Shown here: piece after piece, positions 49,701 to 61,300 of the stretch
Numbering within the stretch: the first letter of the stretch is position 1
How the letters are laid out: every line of letters starts with the position of its first letter
Source: Toxotes chatareus
Lineage: Eukaryota > Chordata > Actinopteri > Toxotidae
Direction of reading: 5' to 3'
NCBI GenBank assembly: GCA_016801885.1
Contig: CM028888.1
Coordinates: 15,795,170-15,859,169 of the forward strand
DNA: 64,000 nucleotides
Translations under genes and position numbers: made by a program
Notes under the pieces: generated by a model
Database searches by the model: none
Told to the model about the DNA's origin: nothing
Seen by the model: the letters and a program-made list of their open reading frames with translations, nothing else

Positions 49701-52700
49701 TTGCTTCTCCAGCAGACAGATTGCGACAATGGATTTTCATCATCTCTTCATGCTTGTCTTATTTATCTCCCGTGTCTTGCTTCCATCATCAGCACCAAGA
49801 AGTTAGTCAGTTACTTCGGAGACACTGAGTCCTTCTTCCTGTGGTGTTCTTGTTATTTTGTCCACCCTGATTTCCTTGAAAACTGTGTGTGTGATTCATG
49901 ACATTCACACGCTTACAAAAAAACAAAAAGCTAAATGTTCCCAGTGATTGGAAACTGTAGCAGCACATCTTATGAATGAATAATTTAATTGCAACCTTTT
50001 CCTCTTTAATGGCACATTGTTACTGTTTCCATAGAAACACACCCGTCACTTTCCAGGCTCTTTCGGAGGGGGACAGGAAGTTGTGGATGGAGGCCATGGA
50101 CGGGAAAGAGCCGGTGAGTTTATTTCTCATCTCATTTAGGATTGTTCTTCAGTTTAGTGAAAATGGCTTTGCTGTACTTAGAGCTACATGGGAACTGTGC
50201 TGACACATAAAACTCCAAAACACCGGTTTACATTTCTGGTCTGCATGTCTGAGTCTATCCAAACCTGTTTTTTTTTGTTTGTTTGTTTTTTTTTTTCTTC
50301 CTGTAAAATCTCCCTGCATTTAGCAAACAGTTGAATCAGTAATCACAATATCTTTTTCTGGAAGAGGTTACAGTTGTTCTTGTCAAGATTCATGTCATTT
50401 GCAGCTTCCTAATTGGGTTGCATCTAATTAAATGTGTTTTATCTTCACAAAATGAATCAGTTGAACCTTTTTTATATTTGTTTAAGAAAACAGCATAATT
50501 TATCATATCTGTCACGTAAGGCAAGTCACAGCTCACATGCTGAAATCTGTCGAGCACTGCAGGATGTAGGCACGGGTGAGCTCATTAGGACTTCTCTATT
50601 ACAGATGTGTGAGGGATGGTAAGGAAGCTTGTCAGACGCATTAATCCATCAGTGTGTGGCTAAATGGTGGCAACTGGTTAACCTTATTACCCTCTCACAG
50701 CACGGCTGAATTCACAGGGTTTGTTTTTTTTTTCTTGCCAGCTCTTAAAATCATGTTTAGGCGTTAATAGAAACTATCAACTTGCTGATCTTCCAAACTT
50801 TGCTGCTCCCATGATCTGTCTCTGCATTGAGCAAGTTTGAGGCAATGATGTACCAGAGTGCCTTAGTAACAGAATTTACAACCTTGTGAATTCCTCTTTT
50901 GGCTGTATCTGTAAACACGTGTGTGCTTTCAGTTGTTTTTCTCAGGCGGCTTAATGGTGGATGTGGTGTGAATCGTGGACAAAACACATAAACTGGCTCT
51001 GTCAGAGGATGTGAAAATAACAGAAGGCACACTTTTCAGTGCCCTCTTCCTGTGCAACTTCCTCAATGACTTCTGTATATTATGAAAATTTCACAATAGC
51101 TTTTCCACCCGCTTCACCTAAATATTTTCCGAGATCTAATGTGTCTACAGTGTCTCTGTGTGGTGTTATAATAATAATACTTCTTTCACACCAACTTTAT
51201 CGACTCATCTCTGTCATTGCTTCCTTATGGACACAGATTACTCTTTATTTATGCTATACATAATATCTGCCACCTTTGGGTATCTCTGAACATAGTGCAT
51301 GTACTGTACTGTAAGTCTCTAGAGGACAGATCCTTGCTCTGAAAGTATGATGATTCTCATGTATGATGGATGATGCCTGAGCTAGAAGGAATCAGTTTTA
51401 GAAAACCTAGCACATTTATTTGTCAACAATGTCCCCTCCTACATTCGCACGTTTAGTCTGGTATTCGTACTAAACGTGGAAGTGCAAGTCTTGGACCACA
51501 GCAGCGATGATATCATCATCACAGTCAAAATGGCGACCACTGAGCTCCTCCTCAGATGAGCTTCAGAGGATTTGCTGCAGGCAGCGGCACTTTGGGCTCA
51601 GCCTTTTTTTTTTTTTTTTAATTGACAAAACAACTTGTCAGTTAATCAATAAAATTATCTGCAGCTTATTTGAAAATAAAGAAAGCCATTACTTGCTGTC
51701 CTGGTTGACCCACTTTGGCCATAATTCCAGGGGTTTTGTGCCCATACAAACATCCTCAGAAGCTTTGGAAGCAAGACCATCCCAAAAACCGAGCAGCCAG
51801 TTGATCCATTACAGTTCATAAGCCTGTTTTGGCAAATCTCTCACATATCCAGACCAAGAAGTGGTTGACATGCATGAGCCCATGTGCCAAAACGACACAT
51901 GTAATTCTACATTTTCAGATCACTTCACTTTCCACTAAAATGTTTTGAAACTGGCGTTAAAGTGCAGGACAAAGATCAAAATGCTTGCATGTGCCTCTCC
52001 AGACTCTCCTAAGCAATAGGACATTTTGGCAATTTTCTTTTTAGCCACTGAAATGAAAACATTCCAAAATTGGATAAAAACTCAGTTTTTGTCAGCAGTT
52101 CCTCTCTCTCACTCAAAAGGCAGCTTCATTATCTTTGCATTCAGATTTGTGGGTCCTGACTCATAACACACGTGTTTCTGTATTTTAGAATAACGGAACT
52201 CAGTACCATGTGAATATCCCTAATAAGAAAATACGTGTTACTTCACTTAGCGTCTCTTAAAGTCTAAATAATTTCCTCCCAAAACAAAGCTGAGAGTAAA
52301 CTCCTGCATACGGACATGACAGGTGATTTAGTGGTAGTTGTTCTCTGCTCAGTTCTAAATCAGTAATGGGATGCAACAGTGATACTTCACACTTCTACTG
52401 CCTGTGACGACAAACACTCCCCCGCTGAAGCGTCCTTGGACCAGTGTCTGCTGTCTGCAGCTGCTCTGTAGCTGGTCCTGACCTCTGACCTTCATTAGTG
52501 GGAGAGGCCACAAAGCTATTTTGGGGGAGAAGTTAGATAAACCTATGATATAAAATCTACCACATCTGACAGTCACTGACTGGTCTCTGAGCGAGTTAGA
52601 TGCTCTGGGTGTGTTACTGGTGACTCTGAATGTAGTCATGTACTGGTTGTTTTTGATGCAGAAATCTTTCCTGTTTTCCAGCCTAACCTGACACATCCTG

Positions 52701-55700
52701 CCATCCCTTTTTCTTTGTATTTTAGATTTACTCCCCAGGTAAACTTTAAGTGGAAAATGGTGCTAAAATTTCCCTCATGCATCCTGGAAGCCTTTACTGT
52801 GTCCTGGAAGTTGGTTTTCAGTGGAGCAGTTTTGTGCTCTTGTACCATCATCAGCTTTTTTTTTAATCAGGCTGTGGTAGATTTTTCCACATGCTTCGCA
52901 GTCTTCACTTTCCTTTTGCATTTTTTCTCATTTCAGATCTATCATTCTCCAATTCACAAGCAAGCTGAAAGTAAGTCAGAATTATTCTCAACGTCTGAAG
53001 ATGTTGACATTGATATAGACAGACACAATAGTGTCTGAATTTACTTATGTTACTAAAAGCATCTTTATACATGATTTAACAATGAGAAGTATTGTCTTAA
53101 TATTATCGTTTGTTGTTAAATCTGCACATTTTTTGTATGTGTTGTTTTTTTTTCGATTCCACAGTGGAGCTGAATGAAATTGGATTCAAGTTTGTGAGAA
53201 AGTGCATCAACTATGTTGAAACAAAAGGTAAAGTGTCCTATTAGAGGTTTATCCTAGCTGCCTGCACTTCAGTTAGTTTGCCTACATGCCCTTAAGGGGG
53301 CGTAGTTGAGTCATAGGTTAGTCATTTTCATGCCACTCCTGCAGGCTGCTCTCAAGGCAAAAAAAAAAAAAGTCCTTCATCACAATTGTAGTAGACTGAA
53401 ATAATAATCTATTTCAGATTGTGCAGACATTTAATCATCACATCTTTATCCCTTATTTATACTGTGAACGCCCATTAGAGGTTTGTCTGTCTTATCTATC
53501 TGTCTATCTATCTATTTTTTTTTTAAGAATGATTTTTGACTATTATTTCTCCTCTCTGTGCAGGCTCTTATCGCATGCTAAAAACTCAATATCTCAACCC
53601 TACGTTTAAGCCAAATGTAACCTTATAATTGTACAGTCACAATATGTTTCTGCACTAGTGTGATTCATCTTACATAAATGGAATTAAGGACTCAGGCCAA
53701 GAGCATGTAATTTGACTCATGATCCAAGCATGGAGCATGGTTCACTCTCAAACTAAATGGTTAAGTGAAGCGTTCATAATCAGGAAAGAACATCTGTATC
53801 TTAATTCAGGCTCATGCCGACTCTTAAAAGAAGCATGTGGTACATTTCCACTGCTCTGTGTTTGTCCAGATTACACTCCCCTTCTTCTTACCTCCTCCCT
53901 CTTCTCTTTCCAGGATTGACACAAGAAGGAGTGTACCGAACAGTTGGCAGCAACATCCAAGTGCAGAAGCTTTTAAATGCTTTCTTTGGTAAGGAAATAA
54001 GCCTGTGAACATGTGCTGCATCGGCCCTCAGCTGGGCTCATCTACCTGGCTCCACAGCATAACAGGTTCTGCAGCTTTTGAGAAGTTTGGATGTGAGCCT
54101 GACGGTGAAATATCAGCGGCTTGCTCACTCACAGCGCTCCTGCTCTGGAGGGATCAGCTGTAAAGTGATTGTAAAGAACATTTTTGTAATGAGAATGCAT
54201 GAGATGACTGTGCTGGATGTGAAAGCGGTCATTTGTGGTGACGAACCTACAAAGGATCAACACCCGACTCTGCTCTTCCATTAAGCAGTGTTTTTTTAAT
54301 CTGAATTCACAGCAGACATTTTGGCTTTTCATAGTAGTAAAAGCACAAGTTGTAATAATTACATTAATGGCAGCTCTGTCTTCTGTGTCCCAGTAAGTTG
54401 TGACCAGCATGAACAATACCAGGACCCCGATACTGAAGCAGCTAAATGGAATTCAGCCATCATTCATCTGATTTTTTTTTTTTTTTTTAATTTTAAACCA
54501 TGACACCTCAAAATATCCTCTGTGGAAAAAGACATATATATATATATATATATATATTACATTTTTTTCTAACAACTATATTAATAACTTCCTGGCCCAA
54601 CGTTGCATATCTGTTAGCATTTTTTAATTAGAGCCACCACTTGTTAGAGCTTGCCAGCTTCTTTGATCAGTCAACGGTGCTGATCTCAAGTGGTTTTCAG
54701 TGTTCTTCATGTGGGATTTGATATAAACGGCACTTAATGTTTTCTGCTTGTGTGTTCTGATTTGCTCCTTCATAGACCCCACAAATCCGGGAGACGTGGA
54801 TCTGCACAGCAACGACTGGGACGTTAAAACCATCACAAGTGCATTGAAGTTTTACCTAAGGTGTGTGTGTGTGTGTGTGTGTGTGTGAATAGATGTACGT
54901 GAATAGATGTACGTGAACAGGAGGCACATAATTGATTTCTTGTAAATGTGCTGTTGTTGCAGCTGCTCTTTTTTGAAATTGTCAGTTATCAAAGCTGAAT
55001 GTCTGTTCTTTACTCTATCTTGAAGATACATTTGAATTGAATTCCAGCATAATATGATCATAATTAAACAATAATCAAATAAATTTCAGTGGGATCCAAA
55101 GCCTGACTCACTTGAAAATTTTACAGGATTCATCATCATACAGAGCTTTAATATCCCAAGGATTTCTTTCTTTTCTAAGTAAATATCCAGGTTTGCTGCT
55201 ATTACAATAACAAATGCAGCCCTGACAGAGGTTGCACTCTCTAAGTGCTTTCTAGTGTGATTGTGTAACAAATGAGTGCACATTTGTGTTTTATGTGGTG
55301 AGTTATATTACACTGCTGTTTTGCACTGGTGTTTACGAGACTGTTTCTGTGTCTGCAGGAGTTTGTCTGAGCCTCTGATGACCTACAGTCTACATAGGGA
55401 CCTCATGTGTGCTGCAAGTAAGACATGTTTTGGAAATTATCTAAGACTGGAGGACGATTGTCATTATGTCTGCCTCCTCTTGGGTCTAGATCCTCCATTG
55501 AAATATTTTACTTAGATTGACATAATCAAATTCAATGTGATATTCCTCGAAATGTAAAGGTGTGCCACTGCATCCCCTTGAAAAAATGATTTGATGTTTT
55601 TAGGAAGGTTAGAACTTGATACGCACTTTTGCTTCAAACGTGTCCTCACCTGTTACAATACAATACTGGAAAACAACTTCTCTGTTGCTCAGTGTGAATT

Positions 55701-58700
55701 TTAGATGATCTCCTCAGATAGTACAGGGCAGTACTGATGAACTTGTCATGCATCTTAGTTTTCCATCAGTAAGCATTGCCTTGAAAAGACTTTGATACAA
55801 GTTATGAAAGAGGCATTCTTACATCAGCACTGTGCAGACTGCAGGTTCAGCAGGTCCTCAGGCAGAACTGTATCACTCTGGGACACGAAAGGAAATTTAA
55901 GCCCCCTGTTTGCTTTCCTCTGTCACACGGCATCATTGTAAAACAGAGAAGACAATGAGTTTAATAGCATCAGCCTCATTCTGTCAGGATGTTACAGGTG
56001 GTCCTTTAGACAGACTGGTGGTTTCAGTTTCCTGGAAATGCCATTCAGTAACTAAACGGGGCCTGAGTTTGTTATGGAGACTTTCTTTTATTAATCAGAT
56101 GCCATCGCAGCGGGCGGCTGTGCCCGACTCCATATCGTTTTTAAAATGATCACATATAACTGAATCCTTTCTTGGCATACTTCTCTTTGTCTGTACATAT
56201 GTCATTATTTGAAATTCTTCCATTAGGCAGCTTTGTGTTTTGTTCTCTGTATCACAGAGTCGGATAATCTGGACTTTCGACTCAGTGAAATTCACTCACT
56301 TACCTACAAACTACCAGAGAAGAATCGAGAGATGCTGGAGATGCTCATTAAACACTTGGTCAAGTAGGTGCCAGTGGGCTTTGTTGTGATTTATTGTTTT
56401 TACTGCTTACAAACAACCTACTGCTCTCTTTCTGAAATGAGCTGAATTAAAGTGTCACCGCCTGCAGCTTAATTACATTTTATGAAACCCAGCTTTGTAT
56501 TTGTCGATAGCGTGTGCAGTCACAGTGATGAAAACTTCATGACTCCTTCGAACATGGCCGTCATCTTCGGACCCACACTGATGAGAGCAAAGGAGGAGAC
56601 TGTGGCGGCCATGTTGGACATCAAGTTCCAAAACATTGTTGTAGAGATTCTGATTGAGGAGTACAAAAAGGTACATTTTCCGAGCGAAAGCATTTTGTCT
56701 CACTTAAAGGAAAAGTTTGACATTTTGGGAAAAAAAAAAATTTAGCTCAGTCTTTTTCATGCTTGTTCTTTTCTATATTTATATCATTTCATTTGGGTTG
56801 TATGTAGCTGAAATACTAGCTACTGAACCAAAGTGTTACTGTAACTTTTCTTTTTTCTTTTTTTTGTGATTACAGATCTTCAGTTGTTTGCCAGAGGACA
56901 GCACCGCCCCACCTGTCCCTCCTCCGCGGATCACCCCGAGAAAGCGGCAGCCCATCACAATCTCCAAGCGGCCACCTCGTGTTTATCAAGCGCTTAGTCA
57001 CGACCATTTCCAGAACACAGAGAGTAATTATTAGCCTCTCTTGGGCCTGATTGTCGTCATCATCCTCATTATTATCCCATCCTATCTGTGCTGAACGTGC
57101 CGTAGATTATTTTTCAACATGGTTCTTTCGAAAGATTTGTACCACAACACACCTGCAGGGTCATTTCTTTACACTCTTTTAAGTATAGAAAAATGTGGTT
57201 TACTGTAGCGTGTCTGTCCATAAAATACTCCAAACAGTCATTACATATTCCTAAACATGGGATTATGGGATTGCTGTCAAATCAAAGTCTAATCATTTTC
57301 TTCTTTACTCTTTGTTGCCTTATCCTTAATTGTTGATAGGAAATTCCTTTTGTTCTTTTTTTTATTTCAATCACAAATAAAACTTATCTACTCTGCATTT
57401 TTTCATTTCACATTAGTCTTTCATTTAAATGCCTCAGGCTAAATCATGTAATTTTCTGTCTCTTTGAACCCCTCGTTAAGTGGGTGTGACTCCATCCTCT
57501 CATACACTGTGGCAGAGAAATTTTCGGCACCTGCAGCTTGTCCTCACTGTGTTGTGTGATATTTAACTGTTCTTAACTTACTGCACGCTATAGCAAAATA
57601 ACTGGCCTTGTATGATTAATTCAAAGCTTTGTGTGTGTGTGTGTGTGTGTGTTGAATCTATTAACCAATAATTTCTGTGTCATATTAAATCAGTGAAGTG
57701 CTGTCCTTTTTTTTTTCATCTTGCACATTGACTGAGGCTTTAAGTTACTGTTACTCAGACAGGAAGAGCACATCACATTCTCTCTCAGTCTTCAGCTTTA
57801 GCTAGTCAGTCCACTCCGAGTTGTCACAACCTTGCATTAATTGTTGCGGTTGTTTCTTTGTGACAGATGGCCAGAACGACAGCTCCTCCGCGGACCTGGA
57901 CGTCCCAGTGAGCCCTGTTCCCGTGCAGCGGACAAAACCTATAAGCTGTGCTCCGCAGGTTCCAAAGGAACCTCCTCCGAGGCAAGTTCAGATGCCCAGA
58001 CCAGCTAACCGTCAGGACAGGCATTCAGACTCTGATGCTGGGAAGGTAGACGATTCGAGGCACAAGCCAGATTCCTCTTCAGCGGCAAATGGGGAATCTG
58101 GAGTCTATGTGAGCCGAGTACCGTCCTTCCAGAGCAGAAGACCACAACCAAAGGGCGCATCAGCCAGCAGAGAAGGTATGAGGAACCCTCTGGGTGTGTG
58201 TCTCCATAGGTGTGTGTGTGTGTGTTTCTTAACTCATACTTGTTTATCTGCAAATAAGTTTGCTCATATCAAGAGATTTTTTTTTTTTTTTTTAAAGCTT
58301 TACAAGATAAAAAAGGGTAAAAAGAATATAGTGTCAAATGAAAAGCAGATTTGTATGTGCTGATCAATACATCACAAATTTGCTACATAATCTGCTCACT
58401 CTCCCTTTATCAGTACATCAAAATCATTTCATCGTTTTCCATTGATTTGTATTTGGTTATTGCTGTTTGTTGTTGGAGTGATGGTTAAATAAAGACTTGA
58501 TGTTAGCTTCATTTCATTTCGTTTCACCTAAACAGTGTTACTAAAGAAGCTGGTCGTACCACCAGACATGAGTGTATCCTGAACATTAACAATGGATGAT
58601 GAAGCAGTCACTGTTAAGCGCTTGGTTGCTGATACAGAGTCTGTGCTGATTTGTAGCTTTGAATTCCCAGGCAGTATTTAAGTGTAAGTAGACTGTAGCT

Positions 58701-61300
58701 GTCCAAAATGTCATTGTATCATTGATTTTCACTTACTGTAATTGAATGTGATTGTCGAGCATTTTCAGCTCACTGTTTTGTGTTGCCCTCCCTGCTCTCA
58801 TGAACCTTGTTTCCAGCAGCAGCAAAAGCTGATTTCAGCAAAAAAGGCTGTGATAAACCCACTCAACACAACCTGCCCTGCATCACACTGCAGGCAGGGA
58901 AAGTTTAGGGACTAGCTGTTGAACATAGTAGTGAGGTTTAAATTCATAAAATTCCTGTACACCTCTTAACTCAATATTGTCATAACCTCAGAAGTTGAAT
59001 TTACTGAATATTCCCTAATGCCTGCACATTCCTGCTGCACTGTTACATGAAGCTTCAGTATTGTTTTTGTTTTTCAGGAGATTCTGATGGTCTGACCAGA
59101 ACGAGGTCCACAGAGAAACATGCCATTTGCAGACCCCCAGTCAGGCCTCCTGAGCCCCCCTCCAGATACCCCACTCCACAAAAGCCCCAGACTACAGCCA
59201 GCAGCGAGGGCACGCCCACATCCTAGTAAGTGCTGTGCAGGGAAACAAAAGTCTGTAGCCCCCCCTGCCTTTTTTTTTTTTTTTTTGGAGATACTTGTAG
59301 GTATGCTAATGCAGAAGGGATCAAGAGGTCCAATAAGTGCTCCAATGTTGGATCTGCTGTTTGAATTAAAAACAACAGAGCTCACAGTTTAAACAACCTT
59401 GAACTGATACAAATTCCAGGACCTCAGAATCAGCAGGGACATGACAAGACTCAGGGTTAGGGCTCATGAAATTACTGTTGGGTACGAGGTGGAATTAAAT
59501 AAATATGGGAGCCCAGAGCAGCTGAGGTGACATTTATTTATAGATTCTGTTACCTCATTATTATTAAATGCTTCTAGCTAATATTTTTATTCTAATAATG
59601 GATCACGCGAGTGCTTGCATGTGAACACTCAGATAATTATCACCTGACTCTTCAGCTCCAATCATCTCTACTGAGCGAAAACCGCTCCAGACAAATACTG
59701 ATTTTACTTTGTAACTGCTGGACACGTAATATAGGCGACTGTTTGCTAACAAGTTTGTGTCATACTGAGAAGGTGATAATATGTCAACATTGTGTTAACA
59801 GCTTGTTCTCACCCACCCACTTGGTCAAAAACATCATGGCACAGGTTTATGTTGTTTATTTGAACGAATTAATTTCTGCTTGAGATTAGACCTACTGGCA
59901 GACATTTGGACTCGTCCGAACAGGAATATAGGTGTGACAAATAATTATCCATGGTACAATTCCATCAAGTATCTCAGCACGGCATGAACAATGTTAGGAA
60001 ACAGGATCATCTACTGTACATTGGAGCTACACCTTTTGCTTTTTGTGTTCTAACAAGTCAAAATGTCTGCTATGAAGATGGTCTGTAAAATGGCTGCACT
60101 TGGCTTCCGTAGCTAAGTATTGCACAAATGTCATATGTTTTCCCCACAATTCCAAAATGTCCGTTTTCTTCTTTTTCTGCAGTGTTGCCTCCAAAACAAA
60201 GTTTTTCGAGAATGCCTCCAGGCAAGTTGGCAGGTATGTAAAAGCCATTTTCTTTGTCTTCGCTCCAGTTTGTCCTTCTCTTATGGTTTCGGAAACCAGA
60301 TATGTGTGTATACTGGCCGTACAGTAGACAAAAATCAATAAAACCACAACAGAGCTTGCAAATGATTAGAAAGGTATTATTCGTAACAGTTGTAAACAAA
60401 GGCATTTTTAATTTAAGTCAATAAACGAATAAATGTTATTATAAAGACTTGACTGCTGGACATTATATGCCTCTGTGAGATGGAAACAAACACATCTGCT
60501 CTTTTATGATTTGCTTGCATGATCCAAGCTCAGGTCCTCGCCGCCCTCCCCGAGCAGGCAGTGAGGAAGGCATACAAATCAGGAATGTCTGAGTGGGAAG
60601 AGTTTGTGGGAGTTTTATCAAAGAAAATTTCTCTCTTTCTTCACTATAATCTCTTCTGTCAGCGTTACGTACAGTTCACATTAATGTGTCCAAATGGGGG
60701 AGGGTGTGACATATAAAGCTCTTGTTTAGCCTCTGGGCAGAAGAAGCACAGCTTTTCTTTAAGCCTGCACAATATGAATGTGTTGTAATTACAGTGACAT
60801 GTTAGTTACATGTTAAATCATTACAGGTCGGTGTGAAACTTAGCAGACCAGCCAAAAGCTAACTTAGAATAATTTTTTTTTTTTTAAATATATATATTTA
60901 CATCATAGCTCTACAATTCACCAGGCATTTGATGCTCAATCTGACATTCCTGAAAACTGAAGTGGTTCAGTCTGATACAGGTTGTGACCAAGATTTTATT
61001 AGACCCATCTGACTCAGGTTAAGGGAGAAGAAGGGGGGGTTGTTTTGGTGGTTAGGCTGAAACGGTGCTGTAAACCATAGATGGATGTTTTTTTTCTCTT
61101 CTAATTTAGTTCACCTGCGTCTACGTTACCATCAACAGTGACAAATGTAAAAAAAGAGGTGAGAGTAACTATAATTTTGCATTTATTCAGAATTTTCCAA
61201 AGTATACTGGTGTAATAAACTGGAAAAAATGAGTTTTGTATTGAAAGGTTAATTTCCATACTTGAGATAGATTGTCTTTGTTTTGTTTCCTCAGAATTGA
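42831..61300 (+). CDS. ophn1: Oligophrenin-1: BAR-PH-RhoGAP protein (24 coding exons)
   Basis: Oligophrenin-1 stimulates GTP hydrolysis by Rho, Rac and Cdc42. It acts in dendritic spines and in endocytosis of synaptic vesicles and AMPA receptors, and human OPHN1 mutations cause X-linked intellectual disability with cerebellar hypoplasia (known). The spliced model gives about 798 residues (human 802). It begins MGHPPLEFSDCYLDSPEFRE, almost as in human, and all intron phases fit. Order: BAR (about 1-240), PH (about 265-368), RhoGAP (about 380-562), proline-rich tail (563-798). The RhoGAP arginine finger is present in GVYRTVGSN (Arg about residue 409). The stop TGA (61298-61300) is in a tiny last coding exon. 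GRAF proteins (arhgap26/42/10) share the plan, but the start and tail are oligophrenin-specific. Confidence 0.97.
43695..43722. repeat. (GT)n microsatellite, ophn1 intron 1
   Basis: About 14 GT units followed by a G run. Confidence 0.92.
46641..46669. repeat. Perfect 14-bp inverted repeat with 1-base centre, ophn1 intron 4
   Basis: AGCTTTTGCCACTT (46641-46654) is followed by G and then its exact reverse complement AAGTGGCAAAAGCT (46656-46669). The left arm is preceded by a direct repeat of TCAAGCTTTT (46624-46633 and 46639-46648). No known element is recognised. Confidence 0.9.
47803..47861. repeat. Compound (ACACAA)n-(CA)n microsatellite, ophn1 intron 6
   Basis: CA units, then several AACACA units, then about 12 CA units, starting about 40 bp after the exon 6 donor. 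Confidence 0.92.
48210..50113 (+). other. ophn1: ophn1 exons 8-11 (PH domain)
   Basis: Coding exons are 48210-48339, 48443-48543, 48708-48799 and 50035-50113. The PH strands are EGYLYCQEKWALGVSWVKYY, then LTLKSCVRRKTESIDKRFCFD, ending in the C-terminal helix with ALSEGDRKLWMEAMDGKEP, which supplies the invariant PH tryptophan. The conserved Trp of EKW is split across the exon 8/9 junction (T|GG). PH domains of this family bind phosphoinositides. Confidence 0.92.
54534..54557. repeat. (AT)n microsatellite, ophn1 intron 14
   Basis: About 12 AT units about 220 bp before exon 15. Confidence 0.92.
54861..54888 (+). repeat. (GT)14 microsatellite forming the ophn1 exon 15 donor
   Basis: Exon 15 ends CCTAAG at 54860 and the intron starts directly with 14 GT units. 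The splice phase (AG + G = Arg, into RSLSEPLMTY) fixes the junction at the first GT. Confidence 0.93.
56876..61300 (+). other. ophn1: ophn1 exons 19-24 (proline-rich C-terminal tail)
   Basis: Coding exons are 56876-57023, 57867-58175, 59078-59225, 60183-60233, 61110-61158 and 61295-61300. Proline-rich motifs (APPVPPPRITPRKR, VPKEPPPRQ, RPPVRPPEPPSRYPTPQKP) are likely SH3 ligands, as in human, where this tail binds endophilin and CIN85-type proteins. The conserved motif VASKTKFFENASRQVG spans exon 22. The final exon adds only Asn and the stop, so the end reads VKKEN, unlike the human GDES end. The middle of exon 20 is Ser/Asp-rich and poorly conserved. Confidence 0.85.
57630..57653. repeat. 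(GT)n microsatellite, ophn1 intron 19
   Basis: About 11 GT units between exons 19 and 20. Confidence 0.9.

Larger units (their letters stand above)
52937..56670 (+). other. ophn1: ophn1 exons 12-18 (RhoGAP domain)
   Basis: Coding exons are 52937-52970 (34 nt only), 53165-53227, 53914-53988, 54776-54860, 55359-55417, 56258-56363 and 56511-56670. The arginine finger motif GVYRTVGSN is in exon 14. DWDVKTITSALKFYLRSLSEPLMTY spans exons 15-16. TPSNMAVIFGPTLMRA in exon 18 holds the usual Asn and Pro core. An active GAP is expected. The exon 15 donor is the first GT of a (GT)14 tract. Intron 11 (50114-52936, 2.8 kb) is the longest in the gene and shows only AT-rich filler. Confidence 0.92.
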
